Source: Rhizaria sp. SCN 62-66
Taxonomy: Eukaryota; Rhizaria, unplaced
Direction of reading: 5' to 3'
Length of the DNA stretch: 64,000 bases
Assembly (NCBI GenBank): GCA_001724265.1
Contig: MEDY01000002.1
Span: forward strand, 124,001-188,000
The translations under genes and the position numbers were made by a program. Below, one piece after another: positions 1-13,400 of this stretch. The notes below the pieces were generated by a model, which worked only from the letters and a program-made list of their open reading frames with translations, was not told the DNA's origin and searched no databases. The first letter of the stretch is position 1; every line of letters begins with the position of its first letter.

Positions 1-3000
1 ACGCTGCACCCAGGCGGCGTCGGCCACGGGGTGGTAGAAGGGGAAGGGCGCGAACGGGCTGTTGGCCGTCAGCGCAGACCGGTCCGTCAGCACGGGCGGC
101 GTCGCGGGCGCTGTCGCAGCGTTGCACAGCACCAAGTCGATGACGCCGTTGTCGTCGGCAAAGTCCTCGATCTGCTGCACGTTGGTGACGGGCAGCAGCA
201 TCAGCGGGTGCCGCAGCTCCATGTCGCCAATCTTGCGCGTCGCCACCTTGTTCAGCGCCCGGAACGACGATACGACCTCTGCCCACACCTTGATAGACCA
301 GAACGTCGCCCGCTGCTGCTCCGCCGAAGCTTCGTTCGCCGCGCCCGACACGTCGCACCGCGGCAGCGTGAACGAAAACCACGGCGGCTGACGCACACCA
401 CGGGCGTCCGTCCTCGCGGGGCCGTAGCCCCCCGCGGCGCTCGCGCTGCCGGAAGTTAGGCCGCTGTCGTAAACGTTGATTGTAAGTCTGGGGTGCGCGG
501 ACGCCCGCGCGGCGAGGTCGTGCGACAGCGATGCGTGGAGCGCCTCGGTGCGGAACACGGCCGACTTGCGGCGCGACTGCGAGATGGCCTCGAGGCTCGC
601 CAAACGAGCGCGCGTGTCGGCCTCTGCGCTGCGCTGCGCGCGCTCGGCGGCGTTGAGTCGGCGCAGACGCAGCGGGGTGTAGAGCGAGCCCTCGTGCGGG
701 CAGGGCGAGCAGCCGAGCATTTTGACCGGGGCGGCACGTAGCAGGCCAGTCCATTGGTGGCTGCCGCGGCGGGCGCTGTTAGGGCCCGAAGCGGCGGAGG
801 CGGCGGCGGCGGGGTCGGTTTCGTCGTCGTCGTCGTCGTCGTCGTCGTCCCCGTCGCCGTCGTCGCCCGAGTCGTCGTTGTCCGACACCACGAACTCCTG
901 ATCCGGGTCATACTCATCATCAAAGCCCAGCGCCGTGACGAACGGCATCTGCTTCTGATTCGCCGCCGCCGCCACCTCAGCCATCACAGTCGCGACAGCC
1001 GTCAGCGTCACGGTGTTCGCGCTGGGCGTGCTGGCGGGCTTCTTCACGCCGCCGTTGTCGTCCTCGTCAGAGTCGGGCTCACGGTCGTCGTCGTCCTCGT
1101 CCTCGTCGTCCCCGCCGTTGGGCAGCAGGTCCGGGCGGAGGTTGCTGGGGCCCAGATGCGGCGGAGGCCGGACGGGCGCGGGCGCGAAGCCGCAGCAGGG
1201 ATGCACCACGAGCGGCATCAACGCGCTGCTGGCGCTGCTGTTACCATGCGCGGCCCCAGCGGCCGAGGTGGGGGTGGTGGCGGCGGAGGACTCGGTGCTG
1301 TTGACTGAGGAAGCCTTGCCGCCGCCGATGCGGAACACCTTGCTTGCGGCCCCGGCGCCTGCGGGCGTCGGCGCGGGCGCAATGGAGGCCTTGCTGATGC
1401 TCGAGGGCCCGCGCGCGCTCACGTTGCCGCTGCTGTTGGACGTCGCGATATTGCCGCCGCTAACGGGGTTGTTGGCGTTGAGGTCGGCGAGCTTCTCCGG
1501 GTGGCGCAGGCACGCGCCGCCGTGGTTGACGTCATCGCTGAAGTACCGCTGGCACTTGGTGCAGATGCGCAGCAGGCGGTGCCGCTCGTCCGCGGTCGCG
1601 TGCTCGGTCCAGCTGAACCGCGCCCCCGCGGCTGGCATCAGCACCACGTCGACGGGGATCACCACGGTGCCGTCCTGCTTCCACGCGTCTAGCTGCCGCT
1701 GCCGCTGGAGGTTCGCCGCGGTCGCGAGCGAGAACACGTCCGCGTCGGCGGTCGGCGGCGGCACCACGGCGGCCGTGGCGCCGATCGAGGCGCGGCGGCG
1801 GAGGTTCGGCACACCAGGTCCCCCGGCCGAGGCCCCCCCGCCTGCGGCGGCGGCGGCGGCGGCCGCGGCGGCCACAGCGGCGGCGCCGGAGCCTGCGGTG
1901 ATGCTACCGCGCGTCTTCTTGCTGTGCAGCTCGATCAAGTCCTTGACCGTGGCGCGGTACGCATACAGCAGAGGCTCGCCGGCGCATCCGGGGTCGTCAG
2001 GGAAGTTGGGGAAGCCGGTTTTGCCGCCGAACCGCTCCGCGCGGCGGCGGATGCCGTGTACGGTCTGGCTCACCGTCGGCGCCAGTGTCAGCAGCGATGC
2101 GAGGCTGTCGACGGCGTCGCCCGTGATGGGGTGGATGAGCGAGAACTGCTTCATCACCGTCGCCGGGGTCACTGAGGGCTGCACCGCAGTCTGTGCCGAC
2201 TTGCCCGCCGCCGCGCCGCTGACGCTGTTGTTGGCCGAGTTGCCGGGGCTGAAGAACACGCTGCTGTTGGGGTTGCTGACGCTCGACTGCGAGACAGAGC
2301 CCGGGCGCTGGAAGCCGGGCTTGACGCTGGCCGTGCGCGCCGAGGTAGGGCTGATCGCACTTTTACCAGCAGCAGCAGCACTGCTGCCGACGCTGCCCGC
2401 GCCGCCAGAGCCGCGCGCCGACACATCCCCGCTAGAATTAGCGCTGGTATTAGCGGCGGGCTGGAGGACGACGGCGGCGCCAAACATCTCCACAACGGCT
2501 GGGTTCGCCGTCTTAGATGCGGAGACGTTGGCACAGTAGTCCTCCGCGACCGAGAGCCAGATGTTCTGGAACGCGGCCATGTTGGTGCTCGTGGCCTTCT
2601 CGGTGATGCCAGTCTTGCGCTCGCGCTCCATCAGCTTGTGCATCTGATCGCGGGGGACGTCGACTGCGGCGACGGGGAAAACTGTGTCGCCCCGGCCGCG
2701 GCGCAGGGCGTCTTGGTGGGAGAACACCTGAACGCGGATGACGACCTTTTCGCGGGGGATTTCGCGCACTTTAACACCGACGACGGCGGCGGTGACGTTG
2801 CGGACCTCCTTGGCCAACGTTGTCGCCTGGGATTAAGTCGCAAGAACAAAGATAGAACATGAGAAAATATGAGTAATATACTCATACAATGGAACAAAAA
2901 TGACGTGAAACAGATATAAATATAAAATAAAGGTAAATATCATGAAACTATTACATAATATATTTGTTTTAAAGATATATTACTATTTACGTACTTGGAA

Positions 3001-5610
3001 CTCCTTCTCCTTGGCGCGCTCAGCGTTGCGCACGGCGATAGCCTTGGCATCAGCGGCTTCCTTCGCTGCTTGCTTGTCGCGCTCCATGCGCTCGCGGGCC
3101 TCGTCAGCCTCTTCCTGGGCGGCCTTGGCGCGCGCCAGAGCGGCTTCGGCCTCCTTGGTGGCCGTGGCGTCGTCGGCGGCGTCGCGCACCTCCTGAATAA
3201 TAGATATAACATAATTTGGGTATATAACACGCAAGATGGTGAGATATCGTAGTTAAGCTCTAAATTAATATCGACTCGCGTCATAAACGTATAATAATTT
3301 GAATGCATATAACTTCGCAACAATTAATGTCGATAACTACTCAATATAGTGATTCGTAAACGGGAAACGGACCTGTTGCGCCTTACGAGTCGCGAACTGC
3401 GCAATCGCGCGCTTCTTCTCGAACTCCTCCGCGGCGGCCTTGGCCTCCTTCTCATCGGCCTCCTGCCGCGCCTTTGCGCGCACGACCTCCTCCTTGGCCT
3501 CCTCGGCCTTTTTCTTGGCGGCGGCAGCGTCGCTCTTGGTCTTGTCCAGCACGCCCTGCGCCTTTGAGGTCATGGCGACCGTGCCTGGCGCGCCCGCGAT
3601 AACGCTTGCGCGCCCGCCCGCCGCCGACAGCAGCACGGACCCGCGCGATGCGTTGAACGCGCTCGACGAAAGTCCGCCGGCGCCAGACGAGCTCGCGCCC
3701 AGCAGACCCCCACCGGCCGAGGATGCGGAGAGAGAGAGCCCTATCACAGACTGGCGGGCCGCGGCCGAGAGGGACCCGGGGGCGCCGGGCCGCAGCATCG
3801 GCGACGCCGTCACAATCGCCATCAGGCGGTTACGCGTGCTCGGCGTGCCGCCCATGCTGCTGTCAGGCGTCGCTGTGATCGATCTGCTGTTGCTGCCATG
3901 AGCGTTTCCGTTGTTGCTGTTGGGCGAGCCCGCATCCCACGAGTTCCCCCCTAGGCCCCCCGCCCCGTCACTATTGAAGGAGGCGAGCGAGAGCCCCGGC
4001 AGCGCGGGCACCGCGGCGCCGCCCGACGGGGACGCGAACGACATCCGCGACAGCGCGGCCATGCGCGGGGTTTGCGGCGTATGCATGTTGCTGTTGCTCT
4101 GACTCATAGCGTTGGAGCGCGGCTGCAGCGCGGGGCTGGCCAGCTCCATGTCGAGGTCGCCCAGAGGGGACGGACTGGCCCCGAACCGACCTGTGTCACT
4201 GTCGGCCTGCTGTGGGCCGCCGCTAGCGTTGGGGCCAGAGCCTGTCTTCGCAGCGCCCGCGATGTCGATGTCGGAGGCGGTAGCGGTGCTGGTCATCGCG
4301 GCGGGACGCTTCTGCGGGGTCATAAACGACGAACTGCCGGAAGTCGTGTTGCTACCAAGGCTTTCATTGAGATCGGCGTTGTCAAACGCGGCCGTGTTGT
4401 CGAACGACATCCGGTTGCGGAGGCTCGCCAGCTGTGGGTCAGTGCTCGTGTTGCTGCCATTCGCGGAAGCGTTCGTGACGGAAATCTGTGCGTTTTTGCT
4501 CCGGCGTAACTCAGCCTCCTCCTCTTCATCGTCTTCCAGAACGCCCGCCAAATGACCGACACGGCCCGCCGGCGACCCAAACAGACCGCCGCCGTTGCCC
4601 CCCGCCCCGGTATTATGGGCGGCGGCGGGGTTAGGGCTCTCCAGGTCCATCTCGGTGGCGCCGAGCGCCGAGAGGAGCTGGTACGTGGTGTCCTCCGCGG
4701 CGCGTTGGGCGAGGATGCGGGTTAGACTGGCCGCCGCCTGCGCGGACCGGCCGGCCGGGGACAGCGACTCGTTGACCACGGTGCTGCTGCCCTGCGCGGC
4801 CGCGGCCGAGGCAACGGGGGCGCGGCGGTGGCTGCGGAAGGCCGGGTTGGAGCTGTGCATGTCGGTGTCGCACGATGCGCAGTAGCTTTCGCCGCACTGT
4901 TTGCAGTGGAACGCGGCGGGCGCGTCGTCGCACATGTCGCACGGCTGCATCTCCCCGCCCCCGCCCCCGCCGGCGCCACCGCTGTGGTTCGGTGAAGTGA
5001 CGTTGTTGCTATGGCTGGGGGTGAGGTTGCCGCGGGCCAGAGGGCCAGAACCTGGCGAGTGGAGAAAGCTGAGCCCGCGCGTGCCGCGGGAGCCGGGGGA
5101 CGCAAAGGGCGCGTGCGGGGTCGAGCCGGGGGCGAGCATCGGGCTCTTGCCAACGCTGTTAGGGGCGTTGCTGGCGCAGCTGTTGCTGTTGGTTGTGGTG
5201 TTGGCCGAGGTAGTGGTGCCATGAGGGGACATAATCGTCAGCATGAGACCCCCGTTGCCCCCGGCGGCGGCGTTGGGGTCGGTCGAGAGCCCGTCCGGCC
5301 CCACATGGCTGTGGTTGCGCGTGTGCGCGTTGCCGTTTGTGGCTGCAGTGGTGCCAGTGCGGGCGTACTCAGCTGCATCGTGCTCTAGCTGCGTCGCCAG
5401 CCTGCGTCGGTCGCCGATCTTGCTCAGCCCGATCGCGCGGAGGTCGTCCTGCGTGAGCGCGAAAAGTGTGTCCAGGTCGCTGACGGCCTGCGAGTGGAAC
5501 TGGTTGACGAAGCCGCCCCAGCCGTGGGCGACGAGCCAGGTCTTGACCTGGGCCTGCTTCGCGATCACGGCCTCGGACTTGACGAACGAGGACTCAACGG
5601 ACGGGAACAT
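1..5610 (-). CDS. SAM domain / B-box zinc-finger / coiled-coil protein, 3' end beyond window
   Basis: Three exons can be joined on the minus strand: 5610-3373, 3192-2995 and 2826-1. Introns are 3372-3193 (donor GTCCGT) and 2994-2827 (donor GTACGT), both phase 0. I start at the ATG at 5610 (MFPSVESS); the frame is open further upstream but only to a TTG. The 1,754 visible residues contain a SAM domain (about 17-75, with WLVAHGWGGFV and LRAIGLSKIGDRRRL), a B-box zinc finger (about 221-261, CDMCDD, CKQCGESYC, H and H), a long alanine/glutamate/lysine coiled coil (about 680-812) that spans both splice junctions, and a CTKC...C..H cluster near 1231-1255 that looks like a second metal site. Poly-D, poly-A and serine-rich stretches separate them. 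The last exon has no stop before the window edge. SAM and B-box domains bind proteins, so a scaffold role is likely, but I do not recognise an ortholog. Confidence 0.85.
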
Positions 5611-6243
5611 GGCGGCGGCCGGGGAACCAAGGCGCAAAGCGCGGACGTGGCGGGGGAAGCGGGGCGCTTTAGCTGTAGTGTGAGCTGAGGAGTGAAGACA
5701 GACGGGTTAACTCCAACGGGTAGGCGGGAGACGAGCACGCCTTGTCGGGGGAAACAACGCGCTTTTTTGGTAAAAAGCCTGTGTGTAGTCCCTGCTATAC
5801 GGATCAAGCAAAGTCAAGGTGTGAAATAGTGGAGAGCGAGTGGGGCATACGGGAGGAAAACGTTGTGAGTCGTTGGAAGTGCTATGACGGGTAACCTAGT
5901 ACTTGAAATAGGCACGCGTAGACGCAGGTATAGAAACAGTTGCAAAACAATATGGATGTGTTCAAGCGGTTTGATTGCATAAATTGAACTTTGGAGTGGA
6001 TTAACGGAGTTTAAGACACGCTAGGCCTGTTTCTGAGGGGTCCGTTACTGCTGTTCAGGATGTGTTGTTGCTCGTTTGTTTGGTTGGTTCGGCCCCGATG
6101 GGTCGAAAAAATGCGCTCGAAAGTATCAAAGTGGACCGGCGATGATGACGTAGCAAACCTTGCAACGAGTTGTTCGTGTGCACATCGTGTCCGTGTGGAG
6201 AAGATTCTTTCGCTACAGTAGCGTAGTTCTTCTTGATTCAGCA
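5611..6243. promoter_or_regulatory. Divergent intergenic spacer between SAM/B-box gene and glucosidase II beta gene
   Basis: This 633 bp region lies between two genes that point away from each other, so it must hold both promoters and 5' leaders. It is AT-richer than the flanking exons. I see no convincing TATA box or other named element. Confidence 0.5.
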
Positions 6244-9200
6244 ATGAAGTTGACTATTTCGCGCATGTGCGCGTTTGCGTTTATCTCTGGCGCCGCTCTC
6301 CAGCTCACCGCCCTCACCGCCCTGGCAACCCCTGCCTCGGCCGCCGCCTCCGGTGCCCCCGCGCTCGCCCCCCGCGTCCTGGGCTACCCGCCCTCGGTCT
6401 ATGCGTCCCTGGCTGGGTCGACCTTCCGCTGCTCCGACGGCTCCGCTACCGTGCCCATCGCCGCGGTGAACGACGACTTCTGTGACTGCGCTGACGGCAG
6501 TGACGAGCGCGGCACTGCCGCCTGCGCACACCTCTCCGCCTCCCCGGCCGCCGACGCGCCCGCGACGTTCTACTGCCTCAACCCCGGGTACATCTCGTCC
6601 GCGATCCCGTCCTCGCGCGTCAACGACGGCATTTGCGACTGCTGTGATGGCGCCGACGAGCCCCACACCGGCGTCGCCTGTCCAAACACCTGCGCAAGCA
6701 AGCGCGCCGTTGACGAGGCCGGCATCACCGCCCGCCTCACTGCCGTGCGTGCGGGCGTCGCCGCCAAGACCGCGCTGACGGCCGAGGCTGATGCCAAGCG
6801 CGCAGCGGCCGCCGCGACGGTGACGGCGACGACGGCGCGCATTGAGACTGAGAAGGAGACGGTGGCCCATCTCAAGACCAAGCTCCAAATCGAGGAAGTA
6901 CGTGTATCCTCCACATATCCCGCACTCAACGAAATATAACTTGAATATTCAACTTTATTTAAGAGTTGTGTCTATCCTAATGTAATAATATATTCTTACT
7001 TTGACGAATTTTGTTGTGACATGTGCGGCACTTTGCAGGAGAAGGAGCGCGCCGTCAACGCCGAAGCCAAGGCCGCTTGGGAGGCCAATAAAGCCGCCAG
7101 AGACGCCGCCGTGGCCGCCGCGGTTGCGCCCGTGGTCGCCGAGGTGGAAGAGGTCGAGAAGCTCATCAAGGACATCGTCAGCGAGACGGCGGGCGCGGAA
7201 GCCAAGAAGGACGAGGCTGATGACATCGATCTCGACGCGATGCTCAATGAGATGATGCGGGAGAAGGGGCTGCTTCCGGACGACGACGAGCCCGCCGCCC
7301 CTGCCGCCGCCGCTAAGACCGAAACTGCTGCTGCTGCTGCCGCTGAGCCTGGGGCTGAGGCTGATGCCAAGAAGGAGGGCGAGGAGGAGGCCATTTTCTT
7401 CCCGTATCCGAAGGAGTATCAGCCTGGATACGATGCCGAGGCCGCGGCCAAGAAGGAGCAAGGTACGGATATAGCGCTTTTTTTACGTCCACATAGTGGC
7501 AAATCTTGTGTATAGCTCGCAATATGTGTGTTTTGATTGGTTTGAGTGCCTGTGCACGTTCGCCTTCCATATCCTCTCGCTTTTTTTTTTCAACCTCCAC
7601 TCAATGTTGTCACAACACTGCTTTGCTCCGCTCACTTTGCGCTCTCACACATACACACTTACACAGAGGCTGCCGCCGCCGCCGAGGCCGCTGCCGCCGA
7701 GGACGACGACGACGACGACAATGCCGCCAGCCCCGCCGTGCCGGCCGCCGATGCTGCTGCCGCTAGCAACAGTGACAGCATGAGCGACAACTTCACCCCT
7801 GTCAACACCGAGGGTACGTGGCGAGAAGAACCTGAGAAACAACTCCTGCATCGAATGATTTGAAAACTTGAACTCTTGTTTCTTCTGTGATTGAAAGGGT
7901 TAATGTAAAATGCGCAGATGAGAGACAAATAGTGAGACAAAACGAGCTTTTTTTATAGTTACGTTATAGTTTTGCACGATTTCTCTTTCAAGAACTGTGT
8001 CTTTTTTTACATAACTTGCTCGATTGTCTAAGGGGGACGGCTGCACTGCTCACCCCCCTTATCCGCGCTCACACAACAACTCTCTGTTTCTTCTTCTTTC
8101 TCGCTCTCTCTCTCTCTCTGCATCGATCTCTCTCTGGATTCTTCCCTTTACTATGTCTCTCTTTTGGTGGTCGATGTGTGACTATGTATGATTGTGTGTG
8201 TGTGTGTGTGTGTATGATGTCTCTATCTTGCGTTCTCGACTGTCTTTGGGGGTCTGGCGTGTGTGTTTGTCTCCGTCTCCCTCCACCGGCATATTGCGCC
8301 TCGCCGTGTATCTCTGCACCCCAGTCTCCACCCCCGCGCGCCTGTGGCGCTCTGTCCGCTCCTCCCTCCTCACCGCCCTCACGGGGCCACTCGTCGAACG
8401 CTTCTGCAAGCGGCCCTGGTCGAAGCTCTGCTGGGCGTTCCACCCGCTCGGTCACACTGACGACGAGGATGACAGTGCCAGAGTTGCCCGCGGCGAGTGG
8501 AACAGCGGGCAAGGGGGCGCGGATGCGGCGAGGCCGCCGGAGAACTATCGGAGCGCAAGTACGTTACTTACGAATAATTCGCAAAATGCGATTCGTTACA
8601 AGTTTGTGGCGACACGCAGACACCGGAATTGAGTACTAGTTGAGCAAAGTAAGAAAGAGAAAGAGAGAGATCACAGAGATTGAGAGAGAAACGAGAGAGA
8701 AGGAATGAATAAGCAAAGAGAAATTTGTCAGTCGTCATCCTATCAATCAAAGGTATCTCACCAAACCTATTTTTCCTACTTCCTTGCCCTCTTTGTTTAA
8801 CGCGACCTAACGTATCTGTGCGGCTTAACTTACGTCAACTGCAGAGGCGAACGTGCTGCGCAAGGACCTATCGGCGGCCGAGTCCGCGCTGTCCAAGAGC
8901 GAGACGGCTCTGATCCGCGAAACTCGTGCCCGGGATCGCCACAGTGAGTCCGACCGCGTCAAGCCCTTTTACGCGCTATCTGGACAGTGTTTCAGCACGA
9001 CGCAGGCGCAGTACACGTACGAGATGTGCTTCGACGGCAGCGCGAAGCAGCGGGAGACCTCCCATGGCGCCTCGGCGCACGGCACTTCGCTGGGCTCGAT
9101 GTCCGAGATCACCTTCGAGGGTGCGAGTGCCACGGTCAAGTTCACCGGCGGCGCCACGTGCTGGCGTGGGCCGGCGCGTTCGCTCACGGTCACGCTCGTC

Positions 9201-9594
9201 TGCGGCGAAGTGACCAAGGCCACGGCCGTGGACGAGCCATCGATGTGCGAATATACGATGCAGATGGAGTCACCCGCGCTCTGTGAGCAGACACAGGTAC
9301 GTTAAATTGTCATGATATAACACGAATAATATCCTACAACTGTGCAATTATGTTAAAATAATGTATTTGTTAGAGTTAGGGTGAAATTACATTATGTGTG
9401 GTTTGTTTGAAGTTTAACTAAATTCATATCTCACGACTTGGCACTCTTTTTTTTCTCTTTTTTTTTTTTGCGATTTGTTTTAGGTTGATGCGATCGAGAG
9501 TGCGATCAAGGGTGTGTTTAACGACTTCAATGTTAAGCCGCCCCAGGTTCCCGCTGCTGGCGCCCGTAATGGCAGTAACAAAGATGAGCTTTGA
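6244..9594 (+). CDS. PRKCSH: Glucosidase II beta subunit (ER lectin subunit), 6 exons
   Basis: Exons are 6244-6897, 7039-7462, 7667-7813, 8325-8558, 8845-9296 and 9484-9594, giving 673 residues; all phases match (0, 1, 1, 1, 0). The protein starts with a signal peptide (about 1-30). Two LDLa-like cysteine repeats follow (about 55-130; FCDCADGSDE and ICDCCDGADE), typical of this family's N-terminus. Then come an alanine-rich coiled coil, an acidic stretch, and a C-terminal MRH lectin domain (about 520-637). The MRH domain keeps the expected sugar-contact residues: Q in GQCF, R in GPARS and E in CEY. The chain ends in KDEL, the ER retrieval signal. In the known pathway this subunit holds the catalytic alpha subunit in the ER and presents N-glycans for glucose trimming. 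Four donors are GTACGT and one GTACGG. The third intron (511 bp) carries CT and TG microsatellites. Confidence 0.95.
8105..8119. repeat. (CT)n microsatellite inside intron 3 of the glucosidase II beta gene
   Basis: A run of CT dinucleotides in the pyrimidine-rich part of the 511 bp intron. It lies upstream of the acceptor CCAG at 8321-8324 and has no coding role. Confidence 0.9.
8193..8213. repeat. (TG)n microsatellite inside intron 3 of the glucosidase II beta gene
   Basis: About ten TG dinucleotides in a row within the intron, likely polymorphic in length. Confidence 0.9.
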
Positions 9595-10012
9595 AGTGTC
9601 TTATACGTATCAGACTCTCCAGACACACTGTAATGTACAGTGAGTGTATCTGAGTGATTGAGTGAAAGCATCCCTGCCCTGTACAAATGTGAGAGTGAAA
9701 GCAAATGACTGCCAATAGTGAAGACAAGCAAGCAGTGTTACTTTCAATACGCTACTATTTCTAGATTGATCTATCGTAGGGCCAGATTTTGTTCTATGTA
9801 ACAACCATATCCTCGTTTGAAGAATGTAAAAATAAACAGCAAATATGTTGTATTACAGACATTGTATCATTGTGGTAAAGCTAAATCATTGTGTGTTCGT
9901 TTGTTCAAATACAAAATAGTCTACGTAAGATTATCACTGTGTTTTTTCACTTGCATTGCAATGTTAAAACACAAGAGGGAATATTGTTCGGTTCGTGTTT
10001 TTGTTGCTGCGA
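9595..10012. other. Convergent 3' spacer between glucosidase II beta and OFD1-like genes
   Basis: This 418 bp AT-rich spacer separates two stop codons facing each other (TGA at 9592-9594 on plus, TAA at 10015-10013 on minus). It must contain both 3' untranslated regions. An AATAAA hexamer sits at 9831-9836 on the plus strand. I see no gene in it. Confidence 0.6.
9831..9836 (+). terminator. Candidate polyadenylation signal AATAAA for the glucosidase II beta gene
   Basis: A canonical AATAAA lies 237 nt after the stop codon, in the AT-rich convergent spacer. The hexamer is seen directly; its use as a cleavage signal is inferred from position alone. Confidence 0.4.
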
Positions 10013-10440
10013 TTACTCAAAGTCAAACTCGTAATCAACGTCTTCTTCAACAACATCATCGTTCTTCGCTACAGCACCAGTGTTTGTCGGACCACCAACA
10101 GCACTCTTCTTAGCGGTCTCAGGCGCAGCTGCGGGGAGTGTAGATGCAGTGACCGTGGGCAGGAACGAGTTGGTGTAAGTGTCCGTGTAAGTACCCGCAG
10201 CGTTGAAGCCGCCAACGTTGTTGTTGCTATTCGTGTCATCCAAGAACATGTTATCAGCGGTGATATCGACGGCGTTGTTTACGTGAGCGCTCGCAGTACC
10301 AGGGACGGCGACAGCAGCAAAATTTGCAGCAATATCATTCACCTTGTTGCTGCCATTGTTGTTGTCAAGTGAAGGAATGGCGTCCTCGATATCTTCCTCT
10401 TCAAACGCGCTGAGACGGTCACGTTGCTCACGGTCACTCA

Positions 10441-10471
<31 letters not shown>

Positions 10472-13400
10472 GTCACGCTCACTGGGCGCGTTGTTGTTGT
10501 TCGTGTTGTTCGTGGGCGTAGCAGCGGCGTAACGATCGAACGAGAACGACGTCCCCTCCTTCCAGTCAGGAGCAACGACCGGGGCAGCGCCAGCAGCAAC
10601 AACGTTGGCGTTATTGTCAATGTTGTTCTCAGTAGGAGTGTCGTTGAGCTGCTGCTGATTGGGGAATATAGACAAATAGTCGTAACCATTGGCATCGTCG
10701 ACATTTGCGTTGTACAGCGCAGAAATGCCACTTGTGACGGCAGCGTTGGTGTTGATCTTGTCCTCGTTCACAGCGTTGACGTTCTGGGTGTTCGCGTTGT
10801 TGTAGTAATCATCGTCGTCGTCAACGTACCCGCCAGGGCCAACAACACCGGCATTGACATTAACGCCGTCATCAGCGTTATCCTGAGCAGCAACAGCAGC
10901 GACAGCAGCGGGAGTCACATCGGTGTTGTCGGCAGCAGCATTTGCGTGAAAATACGTGGTGATGGGAGGTGCACTGAGCAGACTTGCATAGTAGCCACCG
11001 TCGTCATCATCATTCGTGGGGTCGGCGGCGGCGGCAGCGCCAGCGCCATGACTGTTGTTGTTCTCGTCATCATAGCCTTCGCTGGCAGCCCCAGCCTCGG
11101 CAGCCTTGTTGGTGTCGTCGAGCTCAATCTCGATATCAGCACTGTCATTGTGGTGGTTATTGCCGATAAGACTCTCGACAGCATCCTCAGCATCATCGGC
11201 CTTCATAACAGAGGCCTTCGCGTTGTTATCAGCGTAGCTCGGCAGGATACTCGGGTCAATGTCCGTCGCTGCAGCCACGGCCTCAGCCGTCACTGCGTAC
11301 ATGTTGGCCTTCGCAGCGATGCGCGCAGACAGGGAAAGCGGGTTCGTGCGAGAGTCGTCAAACTCGGCATCGTTCTCATGCTCAGGAACAGTGCCAGCAA
11401 CCGCACCAGTGGCAGCCTCGGGAACAACATCGAAATCAGCGATGTTCACAGCGTTTTCATGAGCGCTGCCCTGTTGCTGACCCAAGTGGAGAGCGTTGTA
11501 CGTCGCTGCAGCGTCACACTCCTCACCGCCGCCACCAATGCGCTTAGATTGCGCGTTAGAGGCACAGTTTTGCTCGGGCTATTCAGGTCCGTACACGTCC
11601 AAGTACGCCTGCATAACAGCGTGATGCGTTGCCTTCATCACGTGCTCAATCCGCGCACGCTTCGCCGCATCAGCGCCTTGAGGCTTGGCCGCATCCGCGT
11701 TGTCAGCAGCACCAGTCCTCGCCTCAGTGGCTGGAGCGGCAGCAACGTTATCAGCGTTGCCAGTGATGTTGGCGCTGATGTCGACAGTGCTCTCACCATA
11801 GTTCGAGTTTCGACTCTCCTCAGCGTCGGCATCGGCATCGGCCTCGGTCACAGTTGCACTCGCGGTCGCAGCTGCAGTGACTGGCACAGGCGCAGCGCCC
11901 TCAAAGCTCAGGTTCACATCGTTGTTGTTGTTGTTGTTGTTGTTGTTGACATGCACACCCGGTGCAGTGTTCTTGCTGGCTAGGTCACTGTTCATGGGAG
12001 ACGGGGTCTTGTTCGGCATCCGCACAGGCAACGCACTGACACCAGCGGCGTTGTTGCTGGCGACAAAGTCGTCGTCGTTGGCACCGACATCGACGTTGTT
12101 CATCGCAACATTGCCGGTGATTGGCACTGCGGGGGGAGCAGCGAACGAGTCGGCGTCAACAAAACCGACTGAATACGAGTTATTCGCAACGTTTACAGCG
12201 TTGAAACCCCCATGGTTCGAATTCGCCGCTGCGGAAGCGGGGACATGAGCAGGGACAGCAGCAGCAGAAGCAGAAGCAGAAGCAGGGGCAGAGATCAAGA
12301 CGGGCTCAGGAGCAGGAGTGGCAGCCGCAGTCATCAGCGTTGCGATGGGACTGCTGGTGTCGCCAGCCCCCTTACCAAGTTCTAAGTACCCCTTACCTGC
12401 ATCTAAGTGTTCGTCATCGTCGTCATGACGCCCGTCGTGGACGCAAGCAGTGATCGGGGACGGTGACGGCGACGGCACGGCGGAGACACCCTTAGACTTC
12501 TCGCCATCATCCTTAGAGCTGGACGGTTGTTGCTGCTCGACAACACCCTTGGATTGGGTGAGGGTCTGCGTGGGGTTCCGGCTGATGCTCACAGTCACCT
12601 CCCCGGTCCCGGGGACGATCGCGGCGCTCACAGTCGCTGCAGGCACCGGGACAGGCGCAGGGACCGGAGCCGACACCGGCACAGCGTTGCAGTACTGTTG
12701 CATAGAAGCGTTAGTCGCGAAGTTGTTGTTGACAGTCAGCGCAGTGTTGCTCACAGTCACCTGATTACCAACGACGCTCGGCACTGGCTGTTGTTGTTGC
12801 TGCTGTAGTTGTTGGAGTGCTTGTTGTGCAACGGCAGAGTGCGGTGGCAGCGTCATCGCGCCGTAAGTCAAGCCGCCGTCCTGTCCGAAATTCAAGCCAC
12901 CCGCGGGCCGCGCCGCGCGAGGCGGGCTCTGGGGCGGCTGCAGCGGGGCGGGGGGCGCGACGGGCAGCCCGCCGCTGTAGCCGTGCCCAGGGTGACCGTG
13001 GGCAGGCGCGGGGGCGAGGAATGACACAGGGTAGTATTGCTGCTGTTGCTGCTGCTGATGCTGATGCTGTTGCTGACGATGCTGAAGCTACAGTTGCTGT
13101 TGTTGAGGATAGTGAGGCTGTTGTTGCTGCAGGTAAGGACCTTGTTGCTGAGCGTAAGGGTACTGCTGTTGTTGGTACTGTTGCTGTTGAAAATAACCCT
13201 GAGCATTGTACGGAAGATTGTTGTTATTGTTGGGAGGCACCGCGTTTTGCACTGTTTGGTTCACAATGGCGGCAAACCACCCCGCGGGCACAGCCAGCCT
13301 TCCTTCACTGCACATATCCCCCGCGTGCCCCGAGGCGTTCGCAGCGGCAGTGGCCGCGGCGTTCGCAGCGGCAGTGGTCGCGGCGGTGTGGCTCACGACG

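Noticed and set aside
1013-2539. 508-residue plus-strand open frame
   Set aside because: It is antisense to exon 3 of the SAM/B-box gene, which joins to upstream exons with correct splice sites and phases.
10424-11983. 519-residue plus-strand open frame
   Set aside because: Antisense to the OFD1-like gene and built from the complement of poly-N/poly-A codons.
11579-13027. Treating the 482- and 490-codon segments after the TAGs as independent genes
   Set aside because: They lack a near ATG, lie directly against the TAGs in the same frame, and have no spacer for promoters or 3' ends.
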